Source: Comamonadaceae bacterium (GTDB taxonomy: Bacteria; Pseudomonadota; Gammaproteobacteria; Burkholderiales; Burkholderiaceae_C). Taken from it: a DNA stretch of 59,162 nucleotides. Location of the stretch: contig CANBUY010000010.1 in NCBI GenBank assembly GCA_947372745.1, forward strand, positions 1 through 59,162, given 5' to 3'. This document shows positions 16,931-26,814 of this stretch, piece after piece. The notes beneath the pieces are model-generated. The model searched no databases, was not told where the DNA came from, and saw nothing but the letters and a program-made list of their open reading frames with translations. Numbering within the stretch: position 1 is the stretch's first letter; each line of letters opens with the position of its first letter. Both the position numbers and the translations under genes were made by a program.

Positions 16931-17560
16931 ATGCAAAAAGTCGCTGTAAAAAAGTCGTTCTGTACTACCCGCGAAGCCGCCACCATGTTGGGTGTGTCGG
17001 TTGGCACCGTGCAGTTATGGGTTGAAAGCGGCTTGCTGCAAGCTTGGAAAACGGCGGGTGGACACCGTCGGGTCCTGCGCGATTCGGTTGATCATCTGCT
17101 CCACAAAGAGTCGATTCCGTCACCTATCCCTGCGCCACCGGCCCAACCAACTTTTAGCCCCCATCGTCTGAGCGTCATGGTGGTTGAAGATGATGCCAAT
17201 TTGCTCCGTTTGTACGAAGCCAATATTTCACGCTGGCCTATGGCCCCGGAGATTACGCTGGTGAATAATGCGGTCGAAGCGCTTTTGCTGTTGGGCCAAA
17301 AAAGCCCAGACATGCTGATTGCGGACCTGAATATGGCAGGTATGGATGGCTTCAAGATGCTCAGCGTTTTGCACAACTCCCCATCCATGGCCAACACCAC
17401 CATCGTGGTGGTTACAGGTCTTGAGGAAGCAGAAATCGCAAGCAAGGGTGGCGTTCCCTCGGGTATTGAGGTCTTGCAAAAGCCCATTTCATTCAGCCGT
17501 TTGCTCACCATCGCCACGGGCATCATCAACCAACCTCGTTTTCTCCGCTTACCAGTCTAA
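16931..17560 (+). CDS. Excisionase/MerR-type HTH fused to a response-regulator receiver domain
   Basis: A 209-residue regulator with the DNA-binding domain first. Residues 8-58 (FCTTREAATMLGVSVGTVQLWVESGLLQAWKTAGGHRRV) form an excisionase/MerR-like helix-turn-helix. A Pro-rich linker (61-77) leads to a receiver domain (about 80-200) with acidic pocket E86-D87-D88, phospho-acceptor Asp132 in LIADLNMAGMDGF, Thr162 and Lys184. This order is the reverse of OmpR- and NarL-type regulators. The histidine kinase gene follows after 22 bases and is the likely phosphate donor. Target genes are unknown; the nearby BON/2-oxoacid dehydrogenase operon is a candidate by position. Confidence 0.88.
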   Translation: MQKVAVKKSFCTTREAATMLGVSVGTVQLWVESGLLQAWKTAGGHRRVLRDSVDHLLHKESIPSPIPAPPAQPTFSPHRLSVMVVEDDANLLRLYEANISRWPMAPEITLVNNAVEALLLLGQKSPDMLIADLNMAGMDGFKMLSVLHNSPSMANTTIVVVTGLEEAEIASKGGVPSGIEVLQKPISFSRLLTIATGIINQPRFLRLPV

Positions 17561-17582
17561 GGTGCAGATACCGGATTAACTT

Positions 17583-18677
17583 GTGAACCCTAAGGGCGGG
17601 GATCCGGTCAGCAGCTTGTTATCAATTCGCAGCGAGGGATTGATCACTTTTAGCGGCGAAGGCCGTGTCAGCTACACCAGCCCACTGTTCCTTGAATTGA
17701 CAGGGGCTGAAGTTGACGAGCTTCAAGGTCTCCCTGAATCAGAATTTTCAAATTGGCTCATTCAACGTAGCCAATCTGGTGCGCCATTTTCAGGCGTTTC
17801 ACTTTTGCGCTCTCGCGCTTCAATTGAAAATAGTCGCCGCAAAGAAACCATTGAAATCAATAAGGGCAGCGCATCAGGGACTTTATTGGAAGTTGAATGG
17901 TTCTCTGGTACCTCAGAAGATGTCTCGGGTGTCTTGTTTGTGCGGGATATCAGCATTGATTCAAGCGGTGACCAAGCGAAGCAAAAGTTCATATCAACAG
18001 CCGTCCATGACCTGCGTACCCCGCTGGCGAGTATTTCCGGTTTTACCGAAGTCTTGCAAACGCAGGTGCTTGAAGCGTCAATCCAGCAAGAGTTTCTAAA
18101 GATCATGGCGGATCAGGCCGAGCTCTTGGCGCAGATGATGAGTTCGGTATTTGAGTTGGCGAGGATGGATGCCCAACAAGGAAAAGACTACAAGTTCGTT
18201 CGGAGTTCAGTCCAGTCACTTATCGCCGACGTGATCGACAACCAAGAATTACCGAGCGGGCGAACTTGCCCTGAAGTGCTGATGCCTGAGATGTCCTTGT
18301 GGGTCATGGCCGACCGCAATAAGCTCAAACAGGCCATCCACCAGGTACTTAGCAATGCCTACCAATACTCACCCCATGGGGGCAATGTAATGCTGGAAAT
18401 ATCCACTGTTGGTAACCTGGGTCAACCGGACATGGCTTGTCTTAGTGTGACAGACTATGGCATAGGCATGACGCCTGAACAAACGCTTCGAGTCTTTGAT
18501 CGTTTCTTTCGTCTCAGCACAGCGACCACAACAGCTGGTCGTGGTTTGGGGATGTCCTTGACTAAAAAGATCATTGAACGACACCATGGCGACCTCCGTG
18601 TGAGCAGCACACCCCATAAAGGGACCCGAGTCGATATCTACCTGCCGCTGGCGAATATTTCAATTCCTTCAGTTTGA
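17583..18677 (+). CDS. Soluble PAS-domain histidine kinase
   Basis: A 364-residue kinase without membrane segments, so it senses a cytoplasmic signal. Residues 15-125 form a PAS-like sensor. The dimerisation domain carries the phospho-accepting His142 in STAVHDLRTPLASISGF. The ATPase domain shows the N box (QAIHQVLSNAYQYSPHGG), G1 (VTDYGIGM), F box (RVFDRFFR) and G2 (GRGLGMSLTKKI). The start is GTG 17583, 22 bases after the HTH-receiver gene, with no strong ribosome-binding site. No canonical cofactor-binding residue is evident in the sensor. Confidence 0.9.
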   Translation: MNPKGGDPVSSLLSIRSEGLITFSGEGRVSYTSPLFLELTGAEVDELQGLPESEFSNWLIQRSQSGAPFSGVSLLRSRASIENSRRKETIEINKGSASGTLLEVEWFSGTSEDVSGVLFVRDISIDSSGDQAKQKFISTAVHDLRTPLASISGFTEVLQTQVLEASIQQEFLKIMADQAELLAQMMSSVFELARMDAQQGKDYKFVRSSVQSLIADVIDNQELPSGRTCPEVLMPEMSLWVMADRNKLKQAIHQVLSNAYQYSPHGGNVMLEISTVGNLGQPDMACLSVTDYGIGMTPEQTLRVFDRFFRLSTATTTAGRGLGMSLTKKIIERHHGDLRVSSTPHKGTRVDIYLPLANISIPSV

Positions 18678-18763
18678 GAAAACCGAGGTAAGCAGGGCAT
18701 CTGCTGCACGAGTTGCTGATTTTCGGGGATTATTAGCCATCTAAGTCCCCCATGGATTGATGA

Positions 18764-19591
18764 TCATGGCAAGGCGATGTTGGTCCAAGTTGGGCGCTCG
18801 GTCCGCAAGGTATCCACGACGATCAGATAACGCCCAGACCACGGTGTCGCTTGCCGGTTGGGATGGAGCATCCACATATTTTTCCCGTCAAGCAGTGACT
18901 GCTCATAATCCTGGTCTAAGAGGCCGTAAAGATCGATCAAACGGTTCAGCGAAGCTGGGATGCGAATGCACCCTTTAGACTGAGCACTTCCTAAGCGCCC
19001 TTCCAGAAAATCAGGGTCAGTGGCGTGCATTTGAAGCCGCATGACGGAGGGGCTTCGGTCACCCCAGCCCTTATTGGCCAGTTGCCAGCCAAAGTCAAAA
19101 ACGCGCATGCCCTTGGCACCGTAACCCCGAATACCGTTTTCATTTTTGGTGCCTTCTGCCCGGAAATCAAGGTTGTCTACGGTGTGTTCAAAAACGCCCA
19201 AAGGAGTTTCAAAATAGTCAAAGCGTCCTGGTCGTCCGGTTGACGTAGGTGAAGCCCCGATCAACAAAGGCATGCCATCGACAGGCGCCCAATACAGGAA
19301 TACTGTCTGCACCAAAGGACTTCGGTCAACCATCACAAGGTATTGAGCGCGTTGAATCCTAGCGTGAGCCTGCGCCAAAGAATCGACGATAAGTTGAGCG
19401 TAGTGAAGATGCTCCGCATCAGGCAGGGTCAGTCGCTTGTCAACCATATTTTCAAAAGTACCGGCCATTTCAAGAGGCGATGTCTCGGCCTGAACGGGTA
19501 GCACCGTTAGTAAGAGTAGTGCTGCGGAGAGACAGATAAATCGGTATCTCAAGCCAATAGCAGTAGTTAAAAAACTGAGCAAGTGAGTCAT
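18764..19591 (-). CDS. L,D-transpeptidase (YkuD) family protein
   Basis: A 275-residue periplasmic protein: signal peptide to about residue 35 (LPVQA), then a YkuD-like catalytic domain with MHATDPDF (His189) and SAQSKGCIRIPASLNRLIDLYG (Cys208). Such enzymes form 3-3 peptidoglycan cross-links or attach lipoproteins. The usual SHGC motif is SKGC here, so activity or specificity may differ. I choose ATG 19591 because it starts directly at a clean signal peptide. An upstream in-frame ATG at 19723, with GAGG in front, is possible. It converges with the histidine kinase gene. Confidence 0.78.
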   Translation of the reverse strand: MTHLLSFLTTAIGLRYRFICLSAALLLLTVLPVQAETSPLEMAGTFENMVDKRLTLPDAEHLHYAQLIVDSLAQAHARIQRAQYLVMVDRSPLVQTVFLYWAPVDGMPLLIGASPTSTGRPGRFDYFETPLGVFEHTVDNLDFRAEGTKNENGIRGYGAKGMRVFDFGWQLANKGWGDRSPSVMRLQMHATDPDFLEGRLGSAQSKGCIRIPASLNRLIDLYGLLDQDYEQSLLDGKNMWMLHPNRQATPWSGRYLIVVDTLRTERPTWTNIALP

Positions 19592-19789
19592 GGTCAAAAC
19601 AAAACTTCCGTGAAACAGGGGCGTCAAGTCAAACCATAAACCAAGATTAACCTGAAAAGATAAACATCCTTCCTGTTGAAGTTTGCTTTGTTGACTTCGA
19701 TAAGCGTTGACGGTTCTCAACATGATGCTGCCTCGCAGGGCTATTCTAAAAGTCCAATTTTGGTCGCGTTAATCTTGTGGGGAGTGAGC

Positions 19790-20443
19790 ATGAAAACTGA
19801 TTCAGATATTAAAAAAGATGTCCTTGAAGAATTAATGTGGGACCCCTTGGTGCCCGAAGCCAGAGTCGGCGTTGCCGTCAAGGATGGCATTGTGACTTTG
19901 ACCGGTCATCTTGACACCTATGCAGAAAAGGTGGCAGTGAAACGAGCTGTAGAGCGGGTAAGTGGTGTCAAAGCGATTGCGGTTGAAATGGATGTAGTGC
20001 CGTTGGGTGTCCACAAACACAGTGACACAGAGATTGCAGCCGCTGTAGAGCATGCGTTGAGCTGGAATACCTCTGTGCCGCAAGGTCGGGTCAGAGTCAT
20101 TGTGGAAAAGGGTTGGGTCACCTTAAGTGGCGAGTTGGACTGGAACTTTCAGCGACGGGCCGTGGAGCGGATGGTGCGACCCTTGAAAGGCGTGGTCGGA
20201 ATTGTTGACAACATCCGGCTCAAGGCGCTGCCTATTCCTGCCAATCTTTCGAATCGGATCAATGATGCGCTAACCCGACAAGCGATGCGAGAGGCGAAAC
20301 GCATAGAGATTTCCATGGATGGCAGTGTGGTCACGTTGCGGGGGCATGTGCACTCTTGGGCTGAGCGTACGGCCGCAGAAGGTGCGACTTGGTCAGCACC
20401 TGGCGTGAGCAGGGTGAACAACCTGCTAACCGTTGACGAGTAG
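19790..20443 (+). CDS. Triple BON-domain protein (OsmY-like)
   Basis: A 217-residue protein with three consecutive BON domains (about residues 5-72, 80-145 and 148-215), each showing V.V..G.VTLSGxxxxxxxRxxAxxxxxxxxGVxxVxNxI. There is no signal peptide, unlike E. coli OsmY, so it may be cytoplasmic. BON domains bind membranes or ligands and are linked to osmotic and other stress. ATG 19790 follows a good GGGGAG. The acetyl-CoA synthetase gene begins 14 bases after the stop, so this is the first gene of that operon. Confidence 0.88.
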   Translation: MKTDSDIKKDVLEELMWDPLVPEARVGVAVKDGIVTLTGHLDTYAEKVAVKRAVERVSGVKAIAVEMDVVPLGVHKHSDTEIAAAVEHALSWNTSVPQGRVRVIVEKGWVTLSGELDWNFQRRAVERMVRPLKGVVGIVDNIRLKALPIPANLSNRINDALTRQAMREAKRIEISMDGSVVTLRGHVHSWAERTAAEGATWSAPGVSRVNNLLTVDE

Positions 20444-20457
20444 CCGCAGACGCGCTC

Positions 20458-22236
20458 ATGGAGAGACCTTCAGTCATTCACAAAACAGTGCGGGCAGGTG
20501 ATGTAGCGCCCCATTGGCAAGATTACGAGGGCGAGCGACGTAGATTCTCGTGGGATGAGGCGAGGAAAGCATTAAGTGGTTTACCAGGTGGAGGGATAAA
20601 TATTGGATTTGAAGCCGTTGATCGCCACTTGAACACCAACGTCAAAGACCGGGTTGCCTTGCGATTTGTGGCGCGCAACCAGCCTGCTCTGGACCTGAGT
20701 TACGCAGAGTTGGCACGGCAAACCAACCGGTTTGCCAATGTGCTTGAAGGCTTGGGTATTCAAAAGGGTGCACACTTGTTTGTGTTGTCAGGTCGTCTGC
20801 CCGAGCTTTATATTGCGGTTCTGGGTGCTCTCAAAAAGGGCATCGTGGTCACGCCGATGTTCTCCGCCTTCGGGCCAGAGCCCGTTACGACGCGGATCAA
20901 TTTGGGTGACGGCCAAGTGCTGGTTACCACCGACGTTTTATACCAACGCAAGATCAAACAGCTGCGCCAGCAAATGCCCAGCTTGCGCTATGTGCTGCTT
21001 ATCGCCGAGGAGGGCGGACTGACCCACGAACCCGGGACCCTGGATTTGGGTCAGTTGATGCGGCAGGCATCCGACGCCTTCACTACCGTCAACACCGGCG
21101 CAGAAGACCCCGCCTTGCTGCACTTCACCAGCGGTACCACGGGCACGCCGAAAGGGGCCTTGCATGTGCATGGTGCGGTCGTTACTCATTTTTGCACTGG
21201 GCGCTACGCGCTTGACTTGCACACACAGGACCGATTCTGGTGTACCGCTGACCCAGGCTGGGTGACTGGAACGTCCTACGGGATTATTGCACCGCTGTTG
21301 CAAGGTGTGACCTCAATCATTGATCGCGAGGAATATGATGCCGAGCGTTGGTACAGCCTGTTGGCTGAGGAGCGTATCAGCGTCTGGTACACAGCCCCGA
21401 CAGCCTTGCGCATGCTCATGAAGTCAGGGAAAGAGTTGGCCCAGAAGCTTAAGTACCCCGCGCTACGTTTTATAGCCAGTGTCGGTGAACCCCTGAACCC
21501 AGAGGCTGTTTGGTGGGGGCAGGAAGTGCTTGGTTTACCCATTCATGACAACTGGTGGCAAACAGAAACAGGGGGCATCATGATTGCCAATACCCCGGCA
21601 TTTGACATCAAACCCGGGTCTATGGGTCGACCCTTGCCAGGCGTTGACGCTTATATTGTTGAGCACCTGGAGGCCGAGGGGGATGCCCTCAACGTGCGTG
21701 TGATTGAGGCGCCTGATGTGGAAGGCGAATTGGCGCTGCGTGGCGGGTGGCCATCGATGTTCAGAGGCTACCTCAACAACGAAGCGCGCTATAAAAAGTG
21801 CTTTGTAGACGATTTGTATTTAACGGGCGACTTGGCGCGCCGCGATGCGGAGGGCTATTTTTGGTTCGTCGGACGTGCCGATGATGTCATCAAATCAGCC
21901 GGACATTTGATCGGGCCATTTGAAGTAGAAAGCGTTTTGATGGAGCATTCCGCAGTGGCCGAGGCTGGTGTGATTGGCAAACCTGATCCTGTGGTTGGTG
22001 AAGTCGTCAAAGCCTTTGTGTCACTCAAGGATGGCTGTGTCGCCAATGAAATGTTGCGGATGGACATCATGGCGCATGCGCGAAAACGTCTTGGCGCCGC
22101 GGTGGCACCCAAGGAGATTGCCTTTCTGCCAACTTTGCCTCGCACCCGAAGTGGAAAGATCATGCGCCGTTTGCTAAAAGCCCGGGAGCTAGGCTTGCCT
22201 GAAGGCGATACCTCAACACTGGAGGCAGGCGCATGA
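20458..22236 (+). CDS. acsA: Acetyl-CoA synthetase (AMP-forming), AcsA type
   Basis: A 592-residue adenylate-forming enzyme making acetyl-CoA from acetate, ATP and CoA. The AMP-binding loop [36 protein letters not shown] and the C-terminal [11 protein letters not shown], whose Lys is acetylated in characterised homologues, are all present. It is shorter than the proteobacterial Acs (about 650) and resembles the Bacillus AcsA form. Its stop overlaps the start of the E1 alpha gene (ATGA), so it is coupled to the dehydrogenase genes. Another short-chain acid could be the substrate. Confidence 0.88.
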   Translation: MERPSVIHKTVRAGDVAPHWQDYEGERRRFSWDEARKALSGLPGGGINIGFEAVDRHLNTNVKDRVALRFVARNQPALDLSYAELARQTNRFANVLEGLGIQKGAHLFVLSGRLPELYIAVLGALKKGIVVTPMFSAFGPEPVTTRINLGDGQVLVTTDVLYQRKIKQLRQQMPSLRYVLLIAEEGGLTHEPGTLDLGQLMRQASDAFTTVNTGAEDPALLHFTSGTTGTPKGALHVHGAVVTHFCTGRYALDLHTQDRFWCTADPGWVTGTSYGIIAPLLQGVTSIIDREEYDAERWYSLLAEERISVWYTAPTALRMLMKSGKELAQKLKYPALRFIASVGEPLNPEAVWWGQEVLGLPIHDNWWQTETGGIMIANTPAFDIKPGSMGRPLPGVDAYIVEHLEAEGDALNVRVIEAPDVEGELALRGGWPSMFRGYLNNEARYKKCFVDDLYLTGDLARRDAEGYFWFVGRADDVIKSAGHLIGPFEVESVLMEHSAVAEAGVIGKPDPVVGEVVKAFVSLKDGCVANEMLRMDIMAHARKRLGAAVAPKEIAFLPTLPRTRSGKIMRRLLKARELGLPEGDTSTLEAGA

Positions 22237-23246
22237 GCTCAAGCCATGTACCTGACTTGCAGGGGATGGCGATCCCATGGGAGACAAATTTTGCAATGTC
22301 AATTTTGCTTGACATGCTGCGTGTTCGTCGAATGGAAGAAAAAGTGGCCGAGCTTTATGGTGAACAAAAAATTCGTGGCTTCCTCCATTTGTATATCGGC
22401 GAGGAAGCCGTAGCCGTCGGCGCGCTAAGGGCGCTTGGCGCTGAAGACAATGTCGTGGCCACCTACCGCGAACATGGCCATGCGCTCATGCACGGTGTTG
22501 GCATGAAGGCCATCATGGCCGAAATGTATGGCAAGCAGGAGGGGTGCTCAAGGGGGCGTGGTGGTTCCATGCATTTGTTTGACCGTTCCAGTAATTTCTA
22601 TGGTGGCCAAGCTATTGTGGCTGGCGGTTTGGCCTTGTCTGCAGGTTTGTCGCTGGCCGTAAAGCTACAAAAAAGAGACCAACTTACGGCCTGTTTTTTT
22701 GGCGAAGGCGCGGTCGCTGAAGGCGCTTTTCATGAGACTATGAACTTGGCCACCTTGTGGCAATTGCCCGTTATTTTTTTCTGCGAAAACAACCTGTATG
22801 CCATGGGCACTGCACTGGACAGATCCGAATCTCAAACGGATTTATGTTTGAAGGCGGCCTCCTATGGAATGAAGACGATGCAGGTTGATGGCATGGATGT
22901 GGTCGCCGTTTATGAAGCCAGTAAACTGGCTGTGCAACAAGTCAGGGGCGGCGCTGGACCCCTATTTATAGAGTTAAAAACGTACCGTTACCGCGCCCAT
23001 TCCATGTTTGACCCGGATCTCTATCGGGATAAAAAAGAAATTGAATCATGGAAAAAACGTGGGCCCATTCACTCCTTCACCGAGCGCCTAAAAGCGCAGG
23101 GTAGTCTGACGGAGGAGGCGTATTTAGAACTTGAGAAATGCGCTCAAAATGAAGTCGATATCGCCGTTAATTTTGCCGAGGCCGGTACTTGGGAACCGGT
23201 TGAAAACCTGCTGCAAGATGTCTACACACAAACAGGGGCGAGGTGA
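22233..23246 (+). CDS. 2-oxoacid dehydrogenase E1 component, alpha subunit (PdhA/AcoA-like)
   Basis: A 337-residue thiamine-diphosphate enzyme subunit. Substrate/TPP-channel motifs include [37 protein letters not shown] and the TPP-Mg motif beginning [12 protein letters not shown] and ending FFCENN. The first motif is GEG instead of the usual GDG, a conservative change. [14 protein letters not shown] near residue 250 is the phosphorylation-loop region. It partners with the E1 beta gene that follows with overlapping stop and start. Pyruvate or acetoin are both possible substrates; sequence alone does not decide. Confidence 0.9.
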   Translation: MSSSHVPDLQGMAIPWETNFAMSILLDMLRVRRMEEKVAELYGEQKIRGFLHLYIGEEAVAVGALRALGAEDNVVATYREHGHALMHGVGMKAIMAEMYGKQEGCSRGRGGSMHLFDRSSNFYGGQAIVAGGLALSAGLSLAVKLQKRDQLTACFFGEGAVAEGAFHETMNLATLWQLPVIFFCENNLYAMGTALDRSESQTDLCLKAASYGMKTMQVDGMDVVAVYEASKLAVQQVRGGAGPLFIELKTYRYRAHSMFDPDLYRDKKEIESWKKRGPIHSFTERLKAQGSLTEEAYLELEKCAQNEVDIAVNFAEAGTWEPVENLLQDVYTQTGAR

Positions 23247-24235
23247 TGGGGCAACGGTTGAGCTACCGGGACGCTTTACGTGAGGGATTGCGGGAAGCGC
23301 TAAAAGTTGATCCGCGCGTTTTCTTGATGGGTGAAGACGTCGGGCGTTATGGCGGAAGCTATGCAGTGTCCAAGGGCTTGCTTGACGAGTTTGGGCCAGA
23401 ACGTATTCGAGACACCCCCTTGTCTGAATTGGGTTTCGTGGGTATGGGGGTGGGCGCAGCATTGGGCGGCATGCGTCCTATTGTTGAAATCATGACGGTT
23501 AACTTTAGCCTGCTCGCCCTGGACCCGATCGTCAACACGGCGGCCATGTTGCACCACATGTCCGGTGGTCAGTTTTCAGTGCCCTTGGTTATTCGGATGG
23601 CCACTGGGGCCGGACGTCAGGTGGCCGCACAGCACTCCAACAGTTTTGAAGCTTGGTATGCCCATGTCCCAGGACTACGTGTGCTGGCTCCTGCCACATT
23701 GGAAGATGCTCGCGGCATGCTGAAGCTCGCACTGATTGACCCTGATCCAGTGATTATTTTTGAGCATGCACAACTCTATAACCTGACTGGAGAACTGAGT
23801 GAGAGTGAGGTGCTGTCCATGGACATTTGTACTTCAAAAGTGCGCCGAGTCGGGGTGGATGTGAGCCTGATTACACACGGAGGTTCCTTGCCAAAAGCGC
23901 TAAAAGCAGCAGATGAACTTGCTTGCATGGGCGTATCTGCAGAAGTTCTTGACCTGCGTGTTTTGCGCCCACTGGATGATGCGGGCATATTGGCTTCGGT
24001 GCGGAAATGCCACCGCGCAGTGCTGGTGAGTGAAGGTTGGCGATCAGGTAACCTGGCTGCCGAGGTGATGACACGCATCCATGAGCAAGCCTACGCCGAG
24101 CTTATTTCGCCCGTGGTGCGGGTTTGCAGCGAAGAAGTTCCCATTCCCTATGCGCGCCATCTGGAGGAGGCTGCATTGCCGCAAGTGCCAAAAATTGTGG
24201 CGGCAGTACAAACTTTGATGAGGCGCCCGTCATGA
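23246..24235 (+). CDS. 2-oxoacid dehydrogenase E1 component, beta subunit
   Basis: A 329-residue transketolase-like subunit. It begins [33 protein letters not shown], the conserved PdhB/AcoB opening with the TPP-contacting Glu in GEDVG, then [21 protein letters not shown] and a C-terminal transketolase domain ([21 protein letters not shown]). ATG 23246 is used, with the upstream GTG 23243 also in frame; AGGGGCGAGG lies just upstream. The stop overlaps the E2 start (ATGA at 24232-24235). Confidence 0.9.
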   Translation: MGQRLSYRDALREGLREALKVDPRVFLMGEDVGRYGGSYAVSKGLLDEFGPERIRDTPLSELGFVGMGVGAALGGMRPIVEIMTVNFSLLALDPIVNTAAMLHHMSGGQFSVPLVIRMATGAGRQVAAQHSNSFEAWYAHVPGLRVLAPATLEDARGMLKLALIDPDPVIIFEHAQLYNLTGELSESEVLSMDICTSKVRRVGVDVSLITHGGSLPKALKAADELACMGVSAEVLDLRVLRPLDDAGILASVRKCHRAVLVSEGWRSGNLAAEVMTRIHEQAYAELISPVVRVCSEEVPIPYARHLEEAALPQVPKIVAAVQTLMRRPS

Positions 24236-25230
24236 TCGAATTCAAATTGCCTTCGCTAGGTGCTGATATGGATGAAGGCACACTGCTCACTTGGAACATC
24301 AAACCTGGTGACCGTGTAATCCGTGGGCAAGTGGTGGCGGTGGTGGACACCACCAAAGCAGCGATTGATGTTGAAATTTGGCGTGACGGCATCGTTAATG
24401 AACTGCTGGCTAAGGTCGGTGAAAAAATACCGGTGGGCACTGTGATGGCCACCCTGCGTGAGGTGGCTGAAACTGTGGCTTCCAAACCAGTTCTCCCAAG
24501 CGCTCTAACGCTGCCTCCTGCATTGGTGATGCCTGAGCATCAAAAGGATATTCGACGCACGATTGCTGCTGCCATGAGTCGATCCAAGCGAGAGATTCCA
24601 CACTACTACATGAGCGAAACGGTTCCAATGGCAAACGCCTTGGACTGGCTGGAGAAAGAAAATGAAAAATTGCCCATTTCTGAGCGGATTTTGTCTGCCG
24701 CGTTGCTCCTAAAAGCTGTGGCGCTAGCACTTAAGCGCACACCAGAGCTCAATGGTTTTTACAGAGACGATCAGTTCCAAGCCAGTACGGCGGTTCACAC
24801 GGGTGTCGCCATCTCCTTGCGAAATGGCGGTTTGGTCGCTCCAGCGCTGCATGACGTGGGGGATAAGTCTTTGGCGCAGTTAATGCCTGAGTTGACTGAC
24901 TTGGTGAAGCGCGCCCGATCAGGCTCCTTGCGAAGTTCAGAGATGAGCGACCCGACCATCACAGTGACCAACCTGGGTGAGCAAAGTGTTGCGTCAGTTT
25001 TTGGCGTGATCTACCCGCCACAAGTCGCCTTGGTAGGCTTTGGTAGTATCACCCCCCATGCGACGGTCATCCAAGGGAAAGTGCGGGTGCAGCCCATGCT
25101 GTGTGCTAGCTTGGCGGCTGATCATCGCGTATCTGACGGGCATCGGGGTGCCTTGTTTTTGGCCGAGTTGCGTGACATTTTGCAAGACCCCAAAGCCCTC
25201 GCTCATGAGGATGCGGCAGCGGCTAACTAA
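24232..25230 (+). CDS. Short dihydrolipoamide acyltransferase (E2) with no evident E3-binding domain
   Basis: A 332-residue E2. Residues 1-76 form a lipoyl domain with the lipoylated Lys42 in VDTTKAAID. The catalytic domain begins near residue 100 ([28 protein letters not shown]) and ends with the active-site DHRVSDG (His298, Asp302). Between them is only a 25-residue linker with no recognisable peripheral subunit-binding domain, which in normal E2 proteins holds E1 or E3. No dihydrolipoamide dehydrogenase gene is present in the cluster, so E3 must come from elsewhere. The acyl carrier protein gene follows after 14 bases. Confidence 0.85.
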   Translation: MIEFKLPSLGADMDEGTLLTWNIKPGDRVIRGQVVAVVDTTKAAIDVEIWRDGIVNELLAKVGEKIPVGTVMATLREVAETVASKPVLPSALTLPPALVMPEHQKDIRRTIAAAMSRSKREIPHYYMSETVPMANALDWLEKENEKLPISERILSAALLLKAVALALKRTPELNGFYRDDQFQASTAVHTGVAISLRNGGLVAPALHDVGDKSLAQLMPELTDLVKRARSGSLRSSEMSDPTITVTNLGEQSVASVFGVIYPPQVALVGFGSITPHATVIQGKVRVQPMLCASLAADHRVSDGHRGALFLAELRDILQDPKALAHEDAAAAN

Positions 25231-25244
25231 AACAGGAAATGCCT

Positions 25245-25502
25245 ATGACTACCGACACCCAGACCTTGCTAAAAACAACACTGATGCTGTTGCAGGCCAT
25301 CGCGCCAGAGGTCGATGTCGAGACCCTGAAATTGGCGACACCACTTCGCCGTCAGGTTGATCTGGATTCCATGGATTGGTTAAATTTTTTGATTAGCCTG
25401 CATCAACATTTCGGTGTCAATATTCCAGAATCAGACTACGCTGACCTGATTAGCCTGAGCGATGTTGTCAATTATCTGCACGCCAAATTGGCTAGACCTT
25501 AA
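25245..25502 (+). CDS. Acyl carrier protein-like protein
   Basis: An 85-residue protein with the phosphopantetheine attachment motif DLDSMD, Ser42, in the usual ACP position, between helix 1 (TLLKTTLMLLQAIAPEV) and helix 2 (WLNFLISLHQHFGVNIPE). ATG 25245 is chosen because AGGA lies seven bases upstream; the ATG at 25239 is too close. As the last gene of the BON-acsA-E1-E1-E2 operon it may carry an acyl group made by the complex, but no partner synthase is nearby. The stop codon is shared (TTAA) with the convergent nitroreductase gene. Confidence 0.85.
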   Translation: MTTDTQTLLKTTLMLLQAIAPEVDVETLKLATPLRRQVDLDSMDWLNFLISLHQHFGVNIPESDYADLISLSDVVNYLHAKLARP

Positions 25503-26149
25503 TCAACTTTAGGCATGCCTACCGTCTGCGCCAGCAAGACGTGCTGGTCGGTGTTTAGTCCCATGGCGCGGGCCAGTGCATCGCGGTCGAGCCATGCCCG
25601 AATCACTGTTGCCAAACCTGCCGAAGCGCAAAACAGATACACGTTTTGTGCCATCGCGCCTGCTGCTGCTGAAGCATAGGCGGCACGCTGCGCTGCGGGG
25701 ACCAATTTCATGCGCGCAAAGTCCGCCACAAATACCAGATCTAGTGGCGCGTTGTCGACAAAATCCTGGTATCCGGTGACTCGCCGAACATCGGTGGCGC
25801 TGATCAGGTGAAGTGCGTGCGTGGGGGCGTGGTAGTGGTACAAGCCGTCCGGCAGTGCCAGGTACACCATCACCTCTTGCGCGTTCATGGCGCTGGGCAC
25901 CGTCCGTCCCCCAAGATTTTCACGATTCACCCCCGCCGTTGCCCACAACAGGTTGGACAACATCTGGGGTGCCAGTGGTTCGGGGTCGAACGCCCTTGAA
26001 GACTGGCGTTTTGCCAAGGCCTGCATCAGGGGTAGCCCACCTTCTTTGTCAGGCTCAGGAAGCTTGGTGGTCTTGACGGAGGTGCCTATGGCAGGCAGGG
26101 GCTTAAGTTGTCCAATTAAACCCTGGGCTAATTTGGTCAGTGTGTTCAT
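25499..26149 (-). CDS. Nitroreductase of the SagB/ThcOx type
   Basis: A 216-residue FMN-dependent oxidoreductase. KRQSSRAFDPEPLAPQMLSNLLWATAGVNRE is the typical nitroreductase opening, with Arg/Ser contacts to FMN. PSAMNAQEV and GLYHYHAPTHALHLI are features of the SagB/ThcOx branch. The C-terminal AMAQNVYLFCASAGLATVIRAWLD holds the second FMN-contacting region. No azole peptide cluster is nearby, so a role in general reduction is as likely as peptide oxidation. It converges on the ACP gene, with the two stop codons overlapping. Confidence 0.82.
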   Translation of the reverse strand: MNTLTKLAQGLIGQLKPLPAIGTSVKTTKLPEPDKEGGLPLMQALAKRQSSRAFDPEPLAPQMLSNLLWATAGVNRENLGGRTVPSAMNAQEVMVYLALPDGLYHYHAPTHALHLISATDVRRVTGYQDFVDNAPLDLVFVADFARMKLVPAAQRAAYASAAAGAMAQNVYLFCASAGLATVIRAWLDRDALARAMGLNTDQHVLLAQTVGMPKVD

Positions 26150-26206
26150 ACGTGCTTTCTCATAAAAATCAACATGGCTGAAATAGCGATGGCCTGGGTT
26201 GAGGGA

Positions 26207-26704
26207 CTAGTTGCCCTGAAAAACGGCTCTGACCACACGTCCACCGCTTAGTTGGCACTGCCCCTCGCCACCGCCCGACATGCCGCGTGAAGGCTGCACT
26301 AGGTGAAAACGGCAGCGCATGCGCTGGTTGGCGCTGGTGGTCAAGGTGGCGACGACCTTGCCAGAGTAAAACGTGATGAATTGCGGCGTGGGGTAGGGTG
26401 GTGGCAAAGGCCCACTCCAATAGGGCCAGTCATTCCACCCATGATCCCAGTGCGACCACAGTGGGCTCAGCGATTCGTGGCGTGTTTGTTGTGTTATTTG
26501 AAAGAAGCGCCCCTGAAACATCGCATCGGGCAGCGCAGCCGTCATGGTGCCAGACATACCGCCGTCCTGACTGGTCCAGCTAAAAGCGACAGGCTGTTCG
26601 TTGGCACCCGTTTCCAGTAGTTGGCCTAATCCACTGCCCACGCTGGTACAACCCTGCAAAACTGGGAGGATGAGAATTACCGCCAACCATCGGATGCCTC
26701 GCAT
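26207..26704 (-). CDS. Putative lipoprotein (165 aa), unknown function
   Basis: The N-terminus MRGIRWLAVILILPVLQGCTS is a lipoprotein signal with lipobox LQGC (Cys19). The mature part has a beta-rich domain interrupted by a Trp/Pro-rich stretch (SHWDHGWNDWPYWSGPLPPPYP). The C-terminal GEGQCQLSGGRVVRAVF resembles small envelope proteins with a single disulfide. I do not recognise the family. It is the only gene between the nitroreductase and the phosphonate locus. Confidence 0.7.
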   Translation of the reverse strand: MRGIRWLAVILILPVLQGCTSVGSGLGQLLETGANEQPVAFSWTSQDGGMSGTMTAALPDAMFQGRFFQITQQTRHESLSPLWSHWDHGWNDWPYWSGPLPPPYPTPQFITFYSGKVVATLTTSANQRMRCRFHLVQPSRGMSGGGEGQCQLSGGRVVRAVFQGN

Positions 26705-26814
26705 GAACGTCCCTTACAAATCTATCGAATAGTTTGTAATTTATGAGTTCTGCATTTCCAAATGTTGATATCCGTCAAGAAGCCAAACTTCGCCCCACTG
26801 GCTTGGGGCGCTGA

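Noticed and set aside
25499..26149. SagB-type nitroreductase as part of a thiazole/oxazole peptide cluster
   Set aside because: No YcaO cyclodehydratase or precursor peptide gene is found in the surrounding sequence.
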